NCBI RefSeq assembly: GCF_024346315.1
Contig: NZ_JAGQCS010000004.1
Coordinates: 1 to 64,000, forward strand
Reading direction: 5' to 3'
Length of the DNA stretch: 64,000 nucleotides
Source of the DNA: Cyanobium sp. ATX 6F1
GTDB lineage: Bacteria; Cyanobacteriota; Cyanobacteriia; PCC-6307; Cyanobiaceae
A model generated the notes under the pieces. The model did not search any database and was not told the DNA's origin. It worked only from the letters and a program-made list of their open reading frames with translations. Shown here piece after piece: positions 55,758 to 64,000 of this stretch (the first letter of the stretch is position 1; every line of letters begins with the position of its first letter). The position numbers and the translations under genes were made by a program.

Positions 55758-56782
55758 AAGCCGCTGCTGATGCTGACCATCCGTTGGGTGGAGCCCTTCT
55801 CGATCACGGCCGAATCGCCTGAGGCCGAACGCAGCCGCCAGCCGCTGGAGCCGATCATCTCGCCCACCCCAACGCTGGTGGAACTGCTGCCCATCTGGAA
55901 GATGGCTGAGCCTGATCGGCCCGGCACCTGCACCACCCCGACCAGCTCGGGACCACTGCTGCCACCGCCACCTTCGTAATCGCTGCGGGAGTTCGAGCCG
56001 CCGGACGAGCCGGCGTTGACCGGAGGAGGAGGGCCGGGGTTGGTGAGGCTGCGGCTGAACGGCACCCTCAGCACATTGGAGGAGCGGGGAACCGGCGCAG
56101 AACCGCCGCCGCCTCCACCGCTGTTACCGCCGCCCTGGAGCGGTTCCAGCTGCTGCATCCAGGTCTCTTCAGGCGGTGGCGGCGGCAGGGTGGAGACACC
56201 CGTGGCCCCCAGGGTCAGGGTCTTGTCCTTGCCAGGTGGATCGAGCAGAGGTGCGGCCGGGGCCGAGGCGACCGCGTTGCCGAAACCGATGCTGCGCAGG
56301 CGCTCCAGCAGCTGCAGGTTGCGCTCCTGGCGCAGGTCGAGGCGGGCCTGGTTCCAACCGCGCCATAGAAGCACCGAGGAGCCAGCGGTGAACAGAGCCA
56401 GCAGTCCCAGCACCGCCGCCAGCAGCTGGACATCCAGGCTCAGGCTGGGCAGCTGCGGCTTCCAGCGGCTCACATCCCGGGCCCATTCGGGTGTGGGCCA
56501 ATCAATCGGGAACAGGCGGGCGCCGCCGAAGAAGCGGGAGCCGAAGTGGCGCTCTTCGCGCACCTCCACCTCAATGGCGGGTTCGCCGGGGCTGGCCACT
56601 CCCGCCCCCGCGGCCCCCACTCCTGCAGGCACCCTTGGCGAGACCGTGGCGGGGCGGGGTGCCACCGGGGGGCGTTCGGCCGCCGGTGCCTGGGCCGCAA
56701 AGGCGCCCTGGAACACCCGGTCCATGACCTGCTCGGCCCGCAATTCCCAGAAGGTTCTCGAGGTGCTGCTTCGCGGAGCCAT
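55754..56782 (-). CDS. Single-pass membrane protein with C-terminal beta domain
   Basis: The 342-residue protein has a long disordered N terminus, a membrane helix (LLAAVLGLLALFTAGSSVLL), a coiled-coil-like stretch (NQARLDLRQERNLQLLERL), a proline/glycine-rich linker and a small C-terminal beta domain (GEMIGSSGWRLRSASGDSAV, IEKGSTQRMVSISSGF). It resembles PilP/GspC-like periplasmic adaptor domains, but that is weak. It lies between mnmG and chorismate lyase in one operon. Confidence 0.6.
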   Translation of the reverse strand: MAPRSSTSRTFWELRAEQVMDRVFQGAFAAQAPAAERPPVAPRPATVSPRVPAGVGAAGAGVASPGEPAIEVEVREERHFGSRFFGGARLFPIDWPTPEWARDVSRWKPQLPSLSLDVQLLAAVLGLLALFTAGSSVLLWRGWNQARLDLRQERNLQLLERLRSIGFGNAVASAPAAPLLDPPGKDKTLTLGATGVSTLPPPPPEETWMQQLEPLQGGGNSGGGGGGSAPVPRSSNVLRVPFSRSLTNPGPPPPVNAGSSGGSNSRSDYEGGGGSSGPELVGVVQVPGRSGSAIFQMGSSSTSVGVGEMIGSSGWRLRSASGDSAVIEKGSTQRMVSISSGF

Positions 56783-56792
56783 CGGCTTGCCC

Positions 56793-58757
56793 TCAGCGCG
56801 TCGGTGGGAGCACGGTACCTGCGACGAGCGCTTGTGACGAGGGTGCCGGTGTCCGCTGCCGTTTCTGCAGCTCCAGCCAGAGCATCAAGGCGGTCACATC
56901 GGCGGGGCTGACGCCGGGGATGCGGGCGGCCTGGCCAAGGGTGAGCGGCGCCACGGCATCCAGGCGCTCACGGGCCTCCCTGGAGAGGGTGGCGATGGCG
57001 CCGTAGGCGGTGCCGGCGGGGATCGGCCGGTGCTCCTGCTGTTTCACCCGTTCGATCTGCTGCACCTGGCGGGCCAGGTAGCCGCTGTATTTGATGTCGA
57101 TCTCCACCGCCTCGCGCACGGCCAGGGGCAGAGCCGCCTCCATCAGGCCGTGGCGCACCAGATCAGCGCTGTGGAAGCCGGAGCGCCGCAGCAGCTCCGA
57201 CAGCAGGATCGAGCCCTTGATCGGGGCGTCGGTTTCGGCGGCGATCGCCGCCGCCGCCGGATCGGACTCCTTGAGGCGCAAGGTGTCCAGCCGGCGGGCT
57301 TCGGATTCGATCGCCGCCTGTTTGCGCTCGAAAATCTCCCAGCGGCGGACATCGATCAGCCCCAGCTCCCGCCCCAGGGGGGTGAGCCGCCGGTCGGCGT
57401 TGTCGCCCCGCAGCACCAGCCGGTACTCGCTGCGGCTGGTGAGCACGCGGTAGGGCTCCTTGAGGTCCTTGGTGACCAGGTCGTCGATCAAGGTACCGAT
57501 GTAGCTGCCCTCGCGGGGGAAGTGCACGGGCTCCTGGCCCCGCAGGCGCCGGGCGGCGTTGAGGCCGGCCACCAGCCCCTGGGCGGCGGCCTCCTCGTAG
57601 CCGGTGGTGCCGTTGAGCTGGCCGGCGCTGAACAGCCCGGCCACCCGCTTGGTCTCCAGGCTGGGCCGCAGCTGGGTGGCCGGTAAATAGTCGTAATCGA
57701 CGCTGTAGGCGGGCCGCAGCATCACGCACTGCTCCAGGCCCGGCAGGGTGCGCAGCAGCTCCAGCTGCAGGCGCTCGGGCAGGCCGGTGGAGAAGCCCTG
57801 GATGTAGAGCTCAGGGGTGTCGCGGCCCTCGGGCTCCAGGAAGATCTGGTGACTCTCCTTGTCGGCGAAGCGCACGATCTTGTCTTCGATCGAGGGGCAG
57901 TAGCGCGGGCCCTTGCTGTCGATGAAGCCGCCGTAGATCGGGGTGAGATGCAGGTTGTCGCGGATCAGCTGATGGGTGGCGGCCGTGGTGCGGGTGAGGT
58001 GACAGGCCATCTGCTCTCCGCTCACCCAGGCGGCCGGATCGAAGGAGAAGAAGCGATCGGCCGCGTCGCTGGGTTGCTCCTCCAGCTGGTCGAGGCGGAC
58101 GCTGCGGCGGTCGACCCGGGCGGGGGTGCCGGTCTTGAGGCGATCGGTGCGGAAGCCCAGGGCGCCCAGGGCCTCGGTGAGCCCTTCGGCGGGCTGTTCC
58201 CCGGCCCGGCCGGCCGCCATCGAGCGATCCCCCACCCAGATGCGGCCCCCCAGGAAGGTGCCGGTGGTCAGCACCACGGCGCCGGCGGCGTAGACGCTAC
58301 CGAAGTAGGTGCGCACGCCGGTGATGCGGGCGTCGCCGGCCTCGGGGTCGCCCTCCACCACCAGGTCGGTCACCATCGCCTCCCGCAGGGCCAGGTTCGG
58401 GGTGTGCTGCAGCAACTGCAGCATCTGGCGGGCGTACTGGCGCTTGTCGGTCTGGGCGCGCAGGGCCCACACAGCCGGGCCGCGGCTGGCGTTGAGCACG
58501 CGCTTCTGAAGGGCGGTGGCATCGGCGAGGCGGCCGATCACCCCACCGAGGGCATCCACCTCATGCACCAGCTGGCTCTTGGCCGGACCGCCCACGGCCG
58601 GGTTGCAGGGCTGCCAGGCGATGCGGTCGAGGTTGAGGCTGAACAGGGCGGTGCTGATTCCCAGGCGCGCCGCGGTGAGCGCCGCTTCACAGCCGGCATG
58701 GCCGCCACCGACCACGATCAGCTCGAAGGTTTCGCTGGGGGCCTGCGCGGATCTCAT
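56793..58757 (-). CDS. mnmG: tRNA uridine-5-carboxymethylaminomethyl modification enzyme
   Basis: The 654-residue flavoprotein (GidA) forms cmnm5U at the wobble position of certain tRNAs together with MnmE. The FAD-binding [19 protein letters not shown] is at residues 15-34, and [14 protein letters not shown] and [20 protein letters not shown] are conserved. The length is normal, with a helical C-terminal domain. MnmE is not in the window. The gene lies upstream of two others in a minus-strand operon. Confidence 0.97.
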   Translation of the reverse strand: MRSAQAPSETFELIVVGGGHAGCEAALTAARLGISTALFSLNLDRIAWQPCNPAVGGPAKSQLVHEVDALGGVIGRLADATALQKRVLNASRGPAVWALRAQTDKRQYARQMLQLLQHTPNLALREAMVTDLVVEGDPEAGDARITGVRTYFGSVYAAGAVVLTTGTFLGGRIWVGDRSMAAGRAGEQPAEGLTEALGALGFRTDRLKTGTPARVDRRSVRLDQLEEQPSDAADRFFSFDPAAWVSGEQMACHLTRTTAATHQLIRDNLHLTPIYGGFIDSKGPRYCPSIEDKIVRFADKESHQIFLEPEGRDTPELYIQGFSTGLPERLQLELLRTLPGLEQCVMLRPAYSVDYDYLPATQLRPSLETKRVAGLFSAGQLNGTTGYEEAAAQGLVAGLNAARRLRGQEPVHFPREGSYIGTLIDDLVTKDLKEPYRVLTSRSEYRLVLRGDNADRRLTPLGRELGLIDVRRWEIFERKQAAIESEARRLDTLRLKESDPAAAAIAAETDAPIKGSILLSELLRRSGFHSADLVRHGLMEAALPLAVREAVEIDIKYSGYLARQVQQIERVKQQEHRPIPAGTAYGAIATLSREARERLDAVAPLTLGQAARIPGVSPADVTALMLWLELQKRQRTPAPSSQALVAGTVLPPTR

Positions 58758-58868
58758 CCTGTGAATCTAGGGCGTACAGCCGTTGTGGAGCGCTGGGGGA
58801 TAGGGGAGAAACTCAGCTCCAGAAAGGCTTTTCAGGGGCCGGACCTGGAGCCGGGGGCGTAGGGCCCG

Positions 58869-59114
58869 TCAGCTCAGCTTCTGCTTCGGCCTGGCCTTCG
58901 GTTTGGGGAACGGCAGTTCCCGGGCCGTGGCCACCAGCAGCTGCCGCAGCCGGGCGGGATCCTCGATTTCGTCCCGCACCCGGAAATAGGGCTTGGCCCC
59001 CGGGTAGGGGGGATGCTCCGCAGGCGCGCCGAGGATCTCCCGTCCTGCAGCCGTCGGCTTGACGAATAGATCGTTGTCACAGACCAAGGCCACCACGACA
59101 GGATCCGTGGCCAT
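58869..59114 (-). CDS. TfoX-N family protein with internal deletion, right copy
   Basis: The 81-residue product is a shorter paralogue of the TfoX-N gene at 4377-4724: MATDPV is joined directly to VVALVCDNDLFVKPTAAGRE, so about 34 residues are missing in frame, including the conserved R-x-MFGxxxLY block. The rest of the C-terminal part matches closely (PYPGAKPYFRVRDEIEDP). The shortened fold may be non-functional; with an intact start and stop it is still open. It lies 54 bases from the ferredoxin stop. Confidence 0.65.
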   Translation of the reverse strand: MATDPVVVALVCDNDLFVKPTAAGREILGAPAEHPPYPGAKPYFRVRDEIEDPARLRQLLVATARELPFPKPKARPKQKLS

Positions 59115-59168
59115 GGGGTAGGGACTGATCGTTGTTCAGCCTGGAGCACCACCCCTCGGCCGCTGGCC

Positions 59169-59450
59169 TCAGAGTTCGACTTCCACGTTGGTCTGGAGCG
59201 TGCAGTCACTTTTGGGGTAGCTCAGGCAGAGCAGGGCGTAGCCGGCGCGCATCTGATCGTCATCGAGGAAGTTCTGCTCCGACTGATCCACGCTGCCGGC
59301 CAGGATCTTTCCTACGCAGGTGCTGCAGCCCCCAGCCCGGCAGGAAAAGGGGAGGTTGAAGCCCTGTCGTTCCGCGGCGTCGAGGATGTAAGTGATGTCG
59401 TCGCAGGTGAAGGACCCACCGCCTTCGATCGAAATGGTGTAGTTCGCCAT
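59169..59450 (-). CDS. Plant-type [2Fe-2S] ferredoxin, right copy
   Basis: The 93-residue protein starts [10 protein letters not shown] and has cluster ligands [10 protein letters not shown] plus [12 protein letters not shown]. It is close to the ferredoxin at 20740-21021 (identical in most of the cluster region) and can be expected to carry electrons from photosystem I. It is preceded by the hli module and its terminator, and may have its own promoter in the 59451-59534 gap. Confidence 0.93.
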   Translation of the reverse strand: MANYTISIEGGGSFTCDDITYILDAAERQGFNLPFSCRAGGCSTCVGKILAGSVDQSEQNFLDDDQMRAGYALLCLSYPKSDCTLQTNVEVEL

Positions 59451-59534
59451 TGGGAGAACGATGGGCTGGATCCAGTCTCACAGGCTGAGCCAGCCCAGGC
59501 CACAGGAGTTCAGAGATGTGGCGTCTGGGCGCAT

Positions 59535-59562
59535 AAAAACCCCTAGGCAGGGCCTGGGGGTT
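59535..59562 (-). terminator. Terminator of the right hli module
   Basis: On the minus strand, AACCCCCAGG-CCCTG-CCTAGGGGTT forms a stem with one mismatch and runs into a T tract (TTTTT). It lies about 30 bases after the HliC-like gene and resembles 17757-17788. Confidence 0.85.
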
Positions 59563-59589
59563 GCTGGATGTCTCGCCTGGGGATCAGGT

Positions 59590-59826
59590 TCAGAAGCAGA
59601 AGGGAAGGAACTGGGTGTGGCAAGCGGTGAAGCCGTCCACCAGGGGCCCCAGACCGATCTGGTGGGCAATACCGGCGCCGGTCAGACCTTCGGTGATGAT
59701 CCCGATCACGATGCCGAGCATGGCGGCCCGACCGTTGAACAGTTCCGCACGCTTGAGCTGTTCAAGGTGGGTCGCCTGGGTGGCGAAATCCTGGGCAGAG
59801 TTGTTGCTAGAGGGAGTGGTGGTCAT
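59590..59826 (-). CDS. Hli/Scp-type one-helix protein, longer type
   Basis: The 78-residue protein has a polar N terminus and the CAB-like helix AELFNGRAAMLGIVIGIITE, matching Hli proteins (E-x-x-N-x-R), with a longer tail GLTGAGIAHQIGLGPLVDGF. It would bind chlorophyll in the thylakoid membrane. It starts 45 bases after the 38-aa gene and is absent from the left module. The annotated ATG is at 59826. Confidence 0.88.
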   Translation of the reverse strand: MTTTPSSNNSAQDFATQATHLEQLKRAELFNGRAAMLGIVIGIITEGLTGAGIAHQIGLGPLVDGFTACHTQFLPFCF

Positions 59827-59871
59827 GGTTGATACGGGGTGGGATGAATGTTCAGACAGCAAGCGCTGGAG

Positions 59872-59988
59872 TCAGCGGGAGCTGGAGGGGAGATCAGTGG
59901 GACGGGAGACAACAAACGTGACCATGCCCGTGAGCAACAGCACAACCGTGATCAGGCCGGTGATGGCTGAGGTGTAATCGGTGGACAT
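59872..59988 (-). CDS. 38-aa single-helix membrane protein paired with Hli, right copy
   Basis: The product MSTDYTSAITGLITVVLLLT... ends SRPTDLPSSSR. It has the same length and position as the paralogue at 17852-17968, with changes at six or so positions, mostly in the helix. It lies 5 bases after the hli stop and is followed by the longer Hli gene. The conservation of a 38-residue frame in two places is strong evidence that it is translated. Confidence 0.8.
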   Translation of the reverse strand: MSTDYTSAITGLITVVLLLTGMVTFVVSRPTDLPSSSR

Positions 59989-59993
59989 GGGGT

Positions 59994-60137
59994 TCAACCG
60001 AGACCGATCTGGGAGAGGATGCCTTGACCGGTGAGCAGCTCGGTGCCCAGGCCGATCACAAAGCCGAGCATGGCCAGACGGCCATTCCAGGTTTCGGCGA
60101 AGGCAACGAAACCGAAGCGGGGGGTGGAATCAGCCAT
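59994..60137 (-). CDS. hli: High-light-inducible protein (Hli/Scp), right copy
   Basis: The 47-residue product starts MADSTPRFGFVAFAETWNGR and is otherwise identical to the left copy at 17974-18117. It contains the chlorophyll-binding helix with the E-x-x-N-x-R motif. The ATG at 60137 is used; the long upstream frame is unsupported. An HLR1-like site lies 24 bases upstream. Confidence 0.95.
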   Translation of the reverse strand: MADSTPRFGFVAFAETWNGRLAMLGFVIGLGTELLTGQGILSQIGLG

Positions 60138-60160
60138 GGCTGCAACGAAGTGTTGCGAGA

Positions 60161-60178
60161 ATTGTAACAGGTTGTAAC
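60161..60178 (-). promoter_or_regulatory. HLR1-like RpaB site upstream of hli, right copy
   Basis: The minus strand reads GTTACAAC-CT-GTTACAAT, identical to 18143-18160 and matching the HLR1 consensus except at one position. It should place the right hli operon under RpaB control. Confidence 0.75.
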
Positions 60179-60342
60179 GGCGCTGAGGACCGTCCCGCCC
60201 TCCGCAGTTCCGGGCCGGCGCCGAACCACCGCACCCCCGGGCCCGAGGGATCAAGCCCACCACAGGCCTGGCCTGCCTGGGCGCCGGATCAAAGCAGGTC
60301 TGCGGGGGAAGCGGGCCTGGGCGGTGATTCATGACACAACTT

Positions 60343-60363
60343 GGTGTAATCAGCTACAGACAG
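60343..60363 (+). promoter_or_regulatory. Conserved block upstream of the 59-aa gene, right copy
   Basis: TGTAATCAGCTACAGACAG, with two preceding G residues, is identical to 18239-18259, although the flanking DNA has diverged. It precedes the start codon by about 80 bases, as in the left copy. Confidence 0.6.
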
Positions 60364-60442
60364 ATGGGGCTTGATCGGGTCCGGCGCATGCTTATGGTTG
60401 AACTGCGGTGCGATGTTCCGCTGCTCAGCCCAACCCTTCCCA

Positions 60443-60622
60443 ATGGCCCACGTCACCACCAGTCCAGCCCGAGACCAGGCCCTTCGGGACTCATTGCTCG
60501 TCCGTTACGCCGCCGCCGCCGCCGCCGGCAACATCGAGCTGAAACGGGCCCTCAATCAAGAAGCCGTCTATCTAGGCATTCAGCTCAACAACATCGTCGG
60601 TCTGACACCTGGCAGCCACTGA
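60443..60622 (+). CDS. 59-aa alanine-rich helical protein, right copy
   Basis: The product MAHVTTSPARDQALRDSLLV, RYAAAAAAGNIELKRALNQE, AVYLGIQLNNIVG is the paralogue of 18336-18512. It is a short soluble helical protein of unknown function, divergent from the hli operon. The ATG at 60443 in CCCAATGGCC matches the left copy; the earlier ATG at 60371 is not conserved. Confidence 0.75.
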   Translation: MAHVTTSPARDQALRDSLLVRYAAAAAAGNIELKRALNQEAVYLGIQLNNIVGLTPGSH

Positions 60623-60749
60623 AGCCTGACCAGGCTCAAGGCACCGCTGCAACGCCGCCGGGGGATGGTGATCGATGCGTCCGTTGCTGTTGAAAACTCC
60701 GCTTAAACTCTGGCCCTGAACAGTCGTGTCCCCAGCAGGGACCACAGAG

Positions 60750-61166
60750 ATGAGTGCTTCAGGGGTGGCGGGGTTACCGGAGCGAAGGCACACGCGCTTT
60801 CCCTTGCCCTCCAACCTGGCACCTGTGATCGCCGAGTTCCGCGGCCCCGCGGACGAGTTGCTCCCCGGCCGCCTCTGGGACATCAGCTCCGCCGGAGCCT
60901 GCCTTTATCTGTCCCGCACGGCGGTGGTGGACGAGAACAGCCTGGGTGTGTTGATGGTGCGACTGCCGAACAGCCTCGATGAGCTGTCCCTGCCGGTGCA
61001 GGTCTGCTGGGCCACGACGCCCTCGCCCACCACCACCTTGGTGGGCATGGTGTTCAGCGAGGGCCTGCTGGCCCCCGGCACCTTCCTGGATGAGTACATG
61101 AAAGGCTCCTGGGCCGAGCGGCTGGAGCATTTCCGCACCGCCCAGGTGACGCGCTTTTTTTCATAG
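60750..61166 (+). CDS. PilZ-domain protein
   Basis: The 138-residue protein has RRHTRFPL (the RxxxR-like c-di-GMP motif) and GRLWDISSAGACLYLSR, the (D/N)xSxxG motif of PilZ, in a beta-barrel, ending in a helical tail (FLDEYMKGSWAERLEHFR). It may act as a c-di-GMP effector. I choose the ATG at 60750, with AGGG upstream; a GTG at 60726 is possible. It is a different PilZ type from the one at 24990. Its stop overlaps the convergent 940-aa gene by 6 bases. Confidence 0.8.
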   Translation: MSASGVAGLPERRHTRFPLPSNLAPVIAEFRGPADELLPGRLWDISSAGACLYLSRTAVVDENSLGVLMVRLPNSLDELSLPVQVCWATTPSPTTTLVGMVFSEGLLAPGTFLDEYMKGSWAERLEHFRTAQVTRFFS

Positions 61167-63983
61167 GGTCAGGGGCGCCAGGGGCTCGATCTCCGGCCGC
61201 CGGCCCCCCACCTGGTTGGTGCGCAACACCAGGGCCGAGGCCCCATGCTCGAGGAACACCTTGATCACCGTGTCGGAGGCGAGCCGCGGCAGCATCGTCC
61301 GCCAGCTGCTCAATCCCCGGGCCAGGTTGGCCAGGGGCCGATCCTCCAGGCTGCTCCCCAGCAGGTAGGCGTTCTGGCGCCAGTCGGCGCGGGTGCGCCC
61401 CAGGGGATGCAGCTCCCGCCTCAGGGCGCGCTCCAGCCGCAGCAACTGCGCCAGCCGCTGGGCCGGCTCGGGGTTCTCGCGCTCCCACTCCCGGCGCAGG
61501 GTGGGATCCACGGCCTGGATCTGCTCCAGCAGCAGCCGGATGGCGCCGAACAGGGCCTGGTTGGAGTCCTGGGCGCAGTTGTTGGCTGGACCGACGAAGG
61601 TGGCGCCGGTGCCATCCCCCACCCGGTAGCGGGCGGTCATCGCCGCCAACTGGCACTCGAACAGGGCCAGGGGGGAGCGCAGCTCGTCCCCCACCTGGTA
61701 GGGGGCGGTGAAAGGCGGGAAGCGGATCAGGATGTCGGCCACGGGGCGGGTGCCGAGCCAGCCCGCCTGTCGATCGCCCATGTAGCGCCACCAGCTGTGG
61801 GCGCCGGCGATCACGCCATCGCCGTTGTGGGCATACACCTGGTGGTAGTCGATCGCCAGGGACGGCTCGGCGGCGAGTGGTTCGAGCACCACCTCGGCGG
61901 TGCCGTAGGCGAAGTGGCCGAAGATGAGGCCCGAGGCCGCAGCCGCCTCCCGCCGCTGGCCGCCGATGCCGCCGTAGACGTGCAGCACCAGCAGGCGATC
62001 GCCGATCCGCCAGTCGGCGAGCAGGGCCTGGGGATTCGCCCGGCGGCCGCTCACCAGCACCGAGCTGAGGCTGCCGGCGGAGGTGTCGGCCCAGGCCTCA
62101 CGTTTGAGGTAGCGCCAGGCGGCGCGCCGGCCGCTGATCACCCGCTCCGGCGCCAGGCGCAGCAGCGCCCGCGGCGCCATCGACTGCACCACCAGCCGGC
62201 CCTCGCCATCGCTCACCCCGGCGACATACCAGCCCTCGCGGTTCGGCGGCAGTTGGTTCAGGTCGGTGCTGGTGGAGGGCCGCAGGCCTTCGCTGTTGGC
62301 GATGGGCTCCGGCAAACGCAGCTCCAGGGCGGCGCCACTGAAGCTGCGCCGCAGGGGGTCGAAGGCCACGGCTTGCCAGAGGTCGCCGCCCAGGGGTTTC
62401 TGGAACTGCACCAGGGCCATCCCGCTGGTCTGGCGCGGCTCGGCGACGATCTGCAACTCTGGCACAGCGCCGGTCGTCTCGATCCGCACCGGCTCCGGCA
62501 GGGCCACGAACTGGTCGTCATAGGGACGCGCCCCGGCCAGGGATTCCAGCGGCGTCACCTGGCGCCAGCCCTCCAGACGCACCGGGTGCACCCCACCCTG
62601 GCGGAGGCTGTGGCGCGCCTCCTCGCTGAAGTGCACATCGAACACGATCGCGGCCAGGTGGGGGTCGTCCCAGTGCAGGCGCAGGGTGCGGCCCACCAGG
62701 TCCGCCGCCTCGGCCGGCGCTCGGAACACCTCGAAGTCCACGCTGCCGTCGCGCTGCTCAGGGGAAGGCAGGATCAGGCGGCCGAGCCAGCGGTCCAGGG
62801 GCCGGAAGGGGCCGGGGGTGGGCTCCAGCTGCCCGGTGTCACGGGCCCGATCGAGCTGGTGCCAGCGGTTGGCCCGGGCCAGGCCGTAGCTGCTGCCCTC
62901 CGGGAGCGCCAGGGGCGGCACCACCGGCCGCTCGCCCAGGATCGCGGCCACCAGATCCAAGGTCTGCTGAAGAGGGCTGCGGCCATCGGGGAGCAGCGCT
63001 TCGCCATCGAGGATGCCGCCGGGGAGCTCATGGCCCACGGGGCCCAGGGGGATCAGGCTCACCTTGCCCCGCCGCCTGGCCCGGTTCCAGTAGGAGAGCG
63101 CCACCAGGGGCCAGCGCCGGGGGAAGACGATCCGCCCGAAGCGCTCGACGCGATCGCGATCCCCCACCAGGTGGTAGAGGTGCTGGACCTGGAGAAAGGG
63201 GTTGCCGCCGGCGAACACGCCCCCCAGGGAGATCACCTCGATCGGGGCCTCCAGGGCGCGGCGCAGGTAGGGCAAGGCCCCCAGGGAAATCTGGCCGCCG
63301 CCGCTGAAGCCCAGCAGGGTGATCGGCAGGCCCGTGCCGAGGGGGTAGCCGTTGGCCACCAGGCTGTCGACGATCACCTGGGCAATGCCCTGGTTGTAGA
63401 TCGGCCCGTAGCGCTCGTCGGCGGAGACCGCCACCACGGTGACGTTGCGCAGGTTGATGATCAGCCCCAGCAGGCTGCGGGGGTTCTTGAGGCGCAGGCG
63501 ATCCACCCAACGCCAGAACACCGCCAGCCAGCCCATTTCGGTCAGCGGCACGTTGACCACCGAGTAGGGCATGATTCCGCGCACGATCGGCGTGTCATCC
63601 GGCAACCGCTGGGCGAGGCGGCGCAGGAAGTCTTCGCCTTCGGGCAGGGCCTCGGCGGAGGCCTGGCCGATGCCATCGAGGTAGACGACCATGCGCGCCA
63701 GGGGCTGTTCGCCGCGCCGCGGTGTGGCCAGCACCCCCGTCGCCGGGTGGCCCTCCACACCTCCGCCATACCAGCCCGCCCACCAGCCCAGGGCTTCGAG
63801 CGGAGCGAGCAAGGCGGCGATCAGGAACAGCAGCGCCCCGATCGTGACCAGCTCGATCGCGACGCCGAACGTGCGATGCAGCAGCGCATAGAGCGGTGCC
63901 AGGGCCAGGCCGGCGCCCGGCAGCAGCACCAGGGCCAGGGCGACCAGCAGCCACCAGCGGCGGGAGAAGGGGGGCAGCTTCAT
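61161..63983 (-). CDS. Large membrane-anchored alpha/beta-hydrolase-like protein
   Basis: The 940-residue protein has two N-terminal membrane helices (WWLLVALALVLLPGAGLALA, LVTIGALLFLIAALLAPLEA), then an alpha/beta-hydrolase-like domain with ITLLGFSGGGQISLGALPYL (nucleophile Ser at ~227). The middle ~400 residues are beta-rich and unrecognised. Near the C terminus GPANNCAQDSNQALFGAI (Cys ~803) looks like the start of a papain-like cysteine-protease site. Similar proteins occur in cyanobacteria without a named function. The start lies 17 bases from the window end and is preceded by nothing visible, so the ATG at 63983 is taken as is. Confidence 0.7.
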   Translation of the reverse strand: MKLPPFSRRWWLLVALALVLLPGAGLALAPLYALLHRTFGVAIELVTIGALLFLIAALLAPLEALGWWAGWYGGGVEGHPATGVLATPRRGEQPLARMVVYLDGIGQASAEALPEGEDFLRRLAQRLPDDTPIVRGIMPYSVVNVPLTEMGWLAVFWRWVDRLRLKNPRSLLGLIINLRNVTVVAVSADERYGPIYNQGIAQVIVDSLVANGYPLGTGLPITLLGFSGGGQISLGALPYLRRALEAPIEVISLGGVFAGGNPFLQVQHLYHLVGDRDRVERFGRIVFPRRWPLVALSYWNRARRRGKVSLIPLGPVGHELPGGILDGEALLPDGRSPLQQTLDLVAAILGERPVVPPLALPEGSSYGLARANRWHQLDRARDTGQLEPTPGPFRPLDRWLGRLILPSPEQRDGSVDFEVFRAPAEAADLVGRTLRLHWDDPHLAAIVFDVHFSEEARHSLRQGGVHPVRLEGWRQVTPLESLAGARPYDDQFVALPEPVRIETTGAVPELQIVAEPRQTSGMALVQFQKPLGGDLWQAVAFDPLRRSFSGAALELRLPEPIANSEGLRPSTSTDLNQLPPNREGWYVAGVSDGEGRLVVQSMAPRALLRLAPERVISGRRAAWRYLKREAWADTSAGSLSSVLVSGRRANPQALLADWRIGDRLLVLHVYGGIGGQRREAAAASGLIFGHFAYGTAEVVLEPLAAEPSLAIDYHQVYAHNGDGVIAGAHSWWRYMGDRQAGWLGTRPVADILIRFPPFTAPYQVGDELRSPLALFECQLAAMTARYRVGDGTGATFVGPANNCAQDSNQALFGAIRLLLEQIQAVDPTLRREWERENPEPAQRLAQLLRLERALRRELHPLGRTRADWRQNAYLLGSSLEDRPLANLARGLSSWRTMLPRLASDTVIKVFLEHGASALVLRTNQVGGRRPEIEPLAPLTL

Positions 63984-64000
63984 CGCCGCCCCGAGCGCAG

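Overview
The window comes from a GC-rich cyanobacterium, most likely a picocyanobacterium of the Synechococcus/Cyanobium type. The evidence is the set of one-helix high-light-inducible (Hli/Scp) proteins behind HLR1-like RpaB sites, cyanobacterial AbrB (cyAbrB) regulators, plant-type [2Fe-2S] ferredoxins, a chorismate lyase of the cyanobacterial kind, and a cyanobacterial-style Pho box. No species can be named from sequence reading alone.

Left arm (about 1-25 kb) is accessory in character: short genes, long spacers, many unrecognised products and mobile-DNA traces. It holds a RepA/AAA_25-like ATPase, a pentapeptide protein, a small sigma-70-type factor, a TfoX-N protein, a DMT transporter with a histidine-rich tail, PsiE, an FBH1/UvrD-like helicase facing a putative HUH (rolling-circle type) Rep across a strongly G-poor spacer, and a tightly overlapping four-gene cassette (PD-(D/E)XK nuclease, HNH-like protein, small protein, UDG-like protein) that is the best candidate for an undescribed system. 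It continues with two cyAbrB genes around a TspO-like protein, an hli module, a wHTH/nucleotidyltransferase pair and an IS21 remnant bracketed by two tRNA-3'-half-like direct repeats, a ferredoxin, a DEDDh exonuclease, a RHH-PIN toxin-antitoxin pair and a broken third cyAbrB copy.

Right arm (about 25-64 kb) is denser and GC-rich, with core chromosomal genes: valS, ligA, mnmG, a chorismate lyase, a Ca2+/H+ antiporter, an AI-2E family transporter, SprT-like, PilZ, SDR, methyltransferases, a 2OG-Fe(II) oxygenase, two tandem arylsulfatases, a Phd/PIN pair and a large PhoX/choice-of-anchor-I-like protein behind three 11-bp-spaced Pho-box repeats.

The two arms are linked by paralogy. A compact cluster at 58.87-60.62 kb (TfoX fragment, ferredoxin, three small membrane proteins, divergent 59-aa protein) has counterparts scattered at 4.4, 17.85-18.5 and 20.7 kb, including matching HLR1 sites, terminators and an identical promoter-region block. 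Functional themes are light-stress response (Hli, RpaB-type sites), phosphate and sulfate scavenging, DNA repair/defence, and mobile-element replication.
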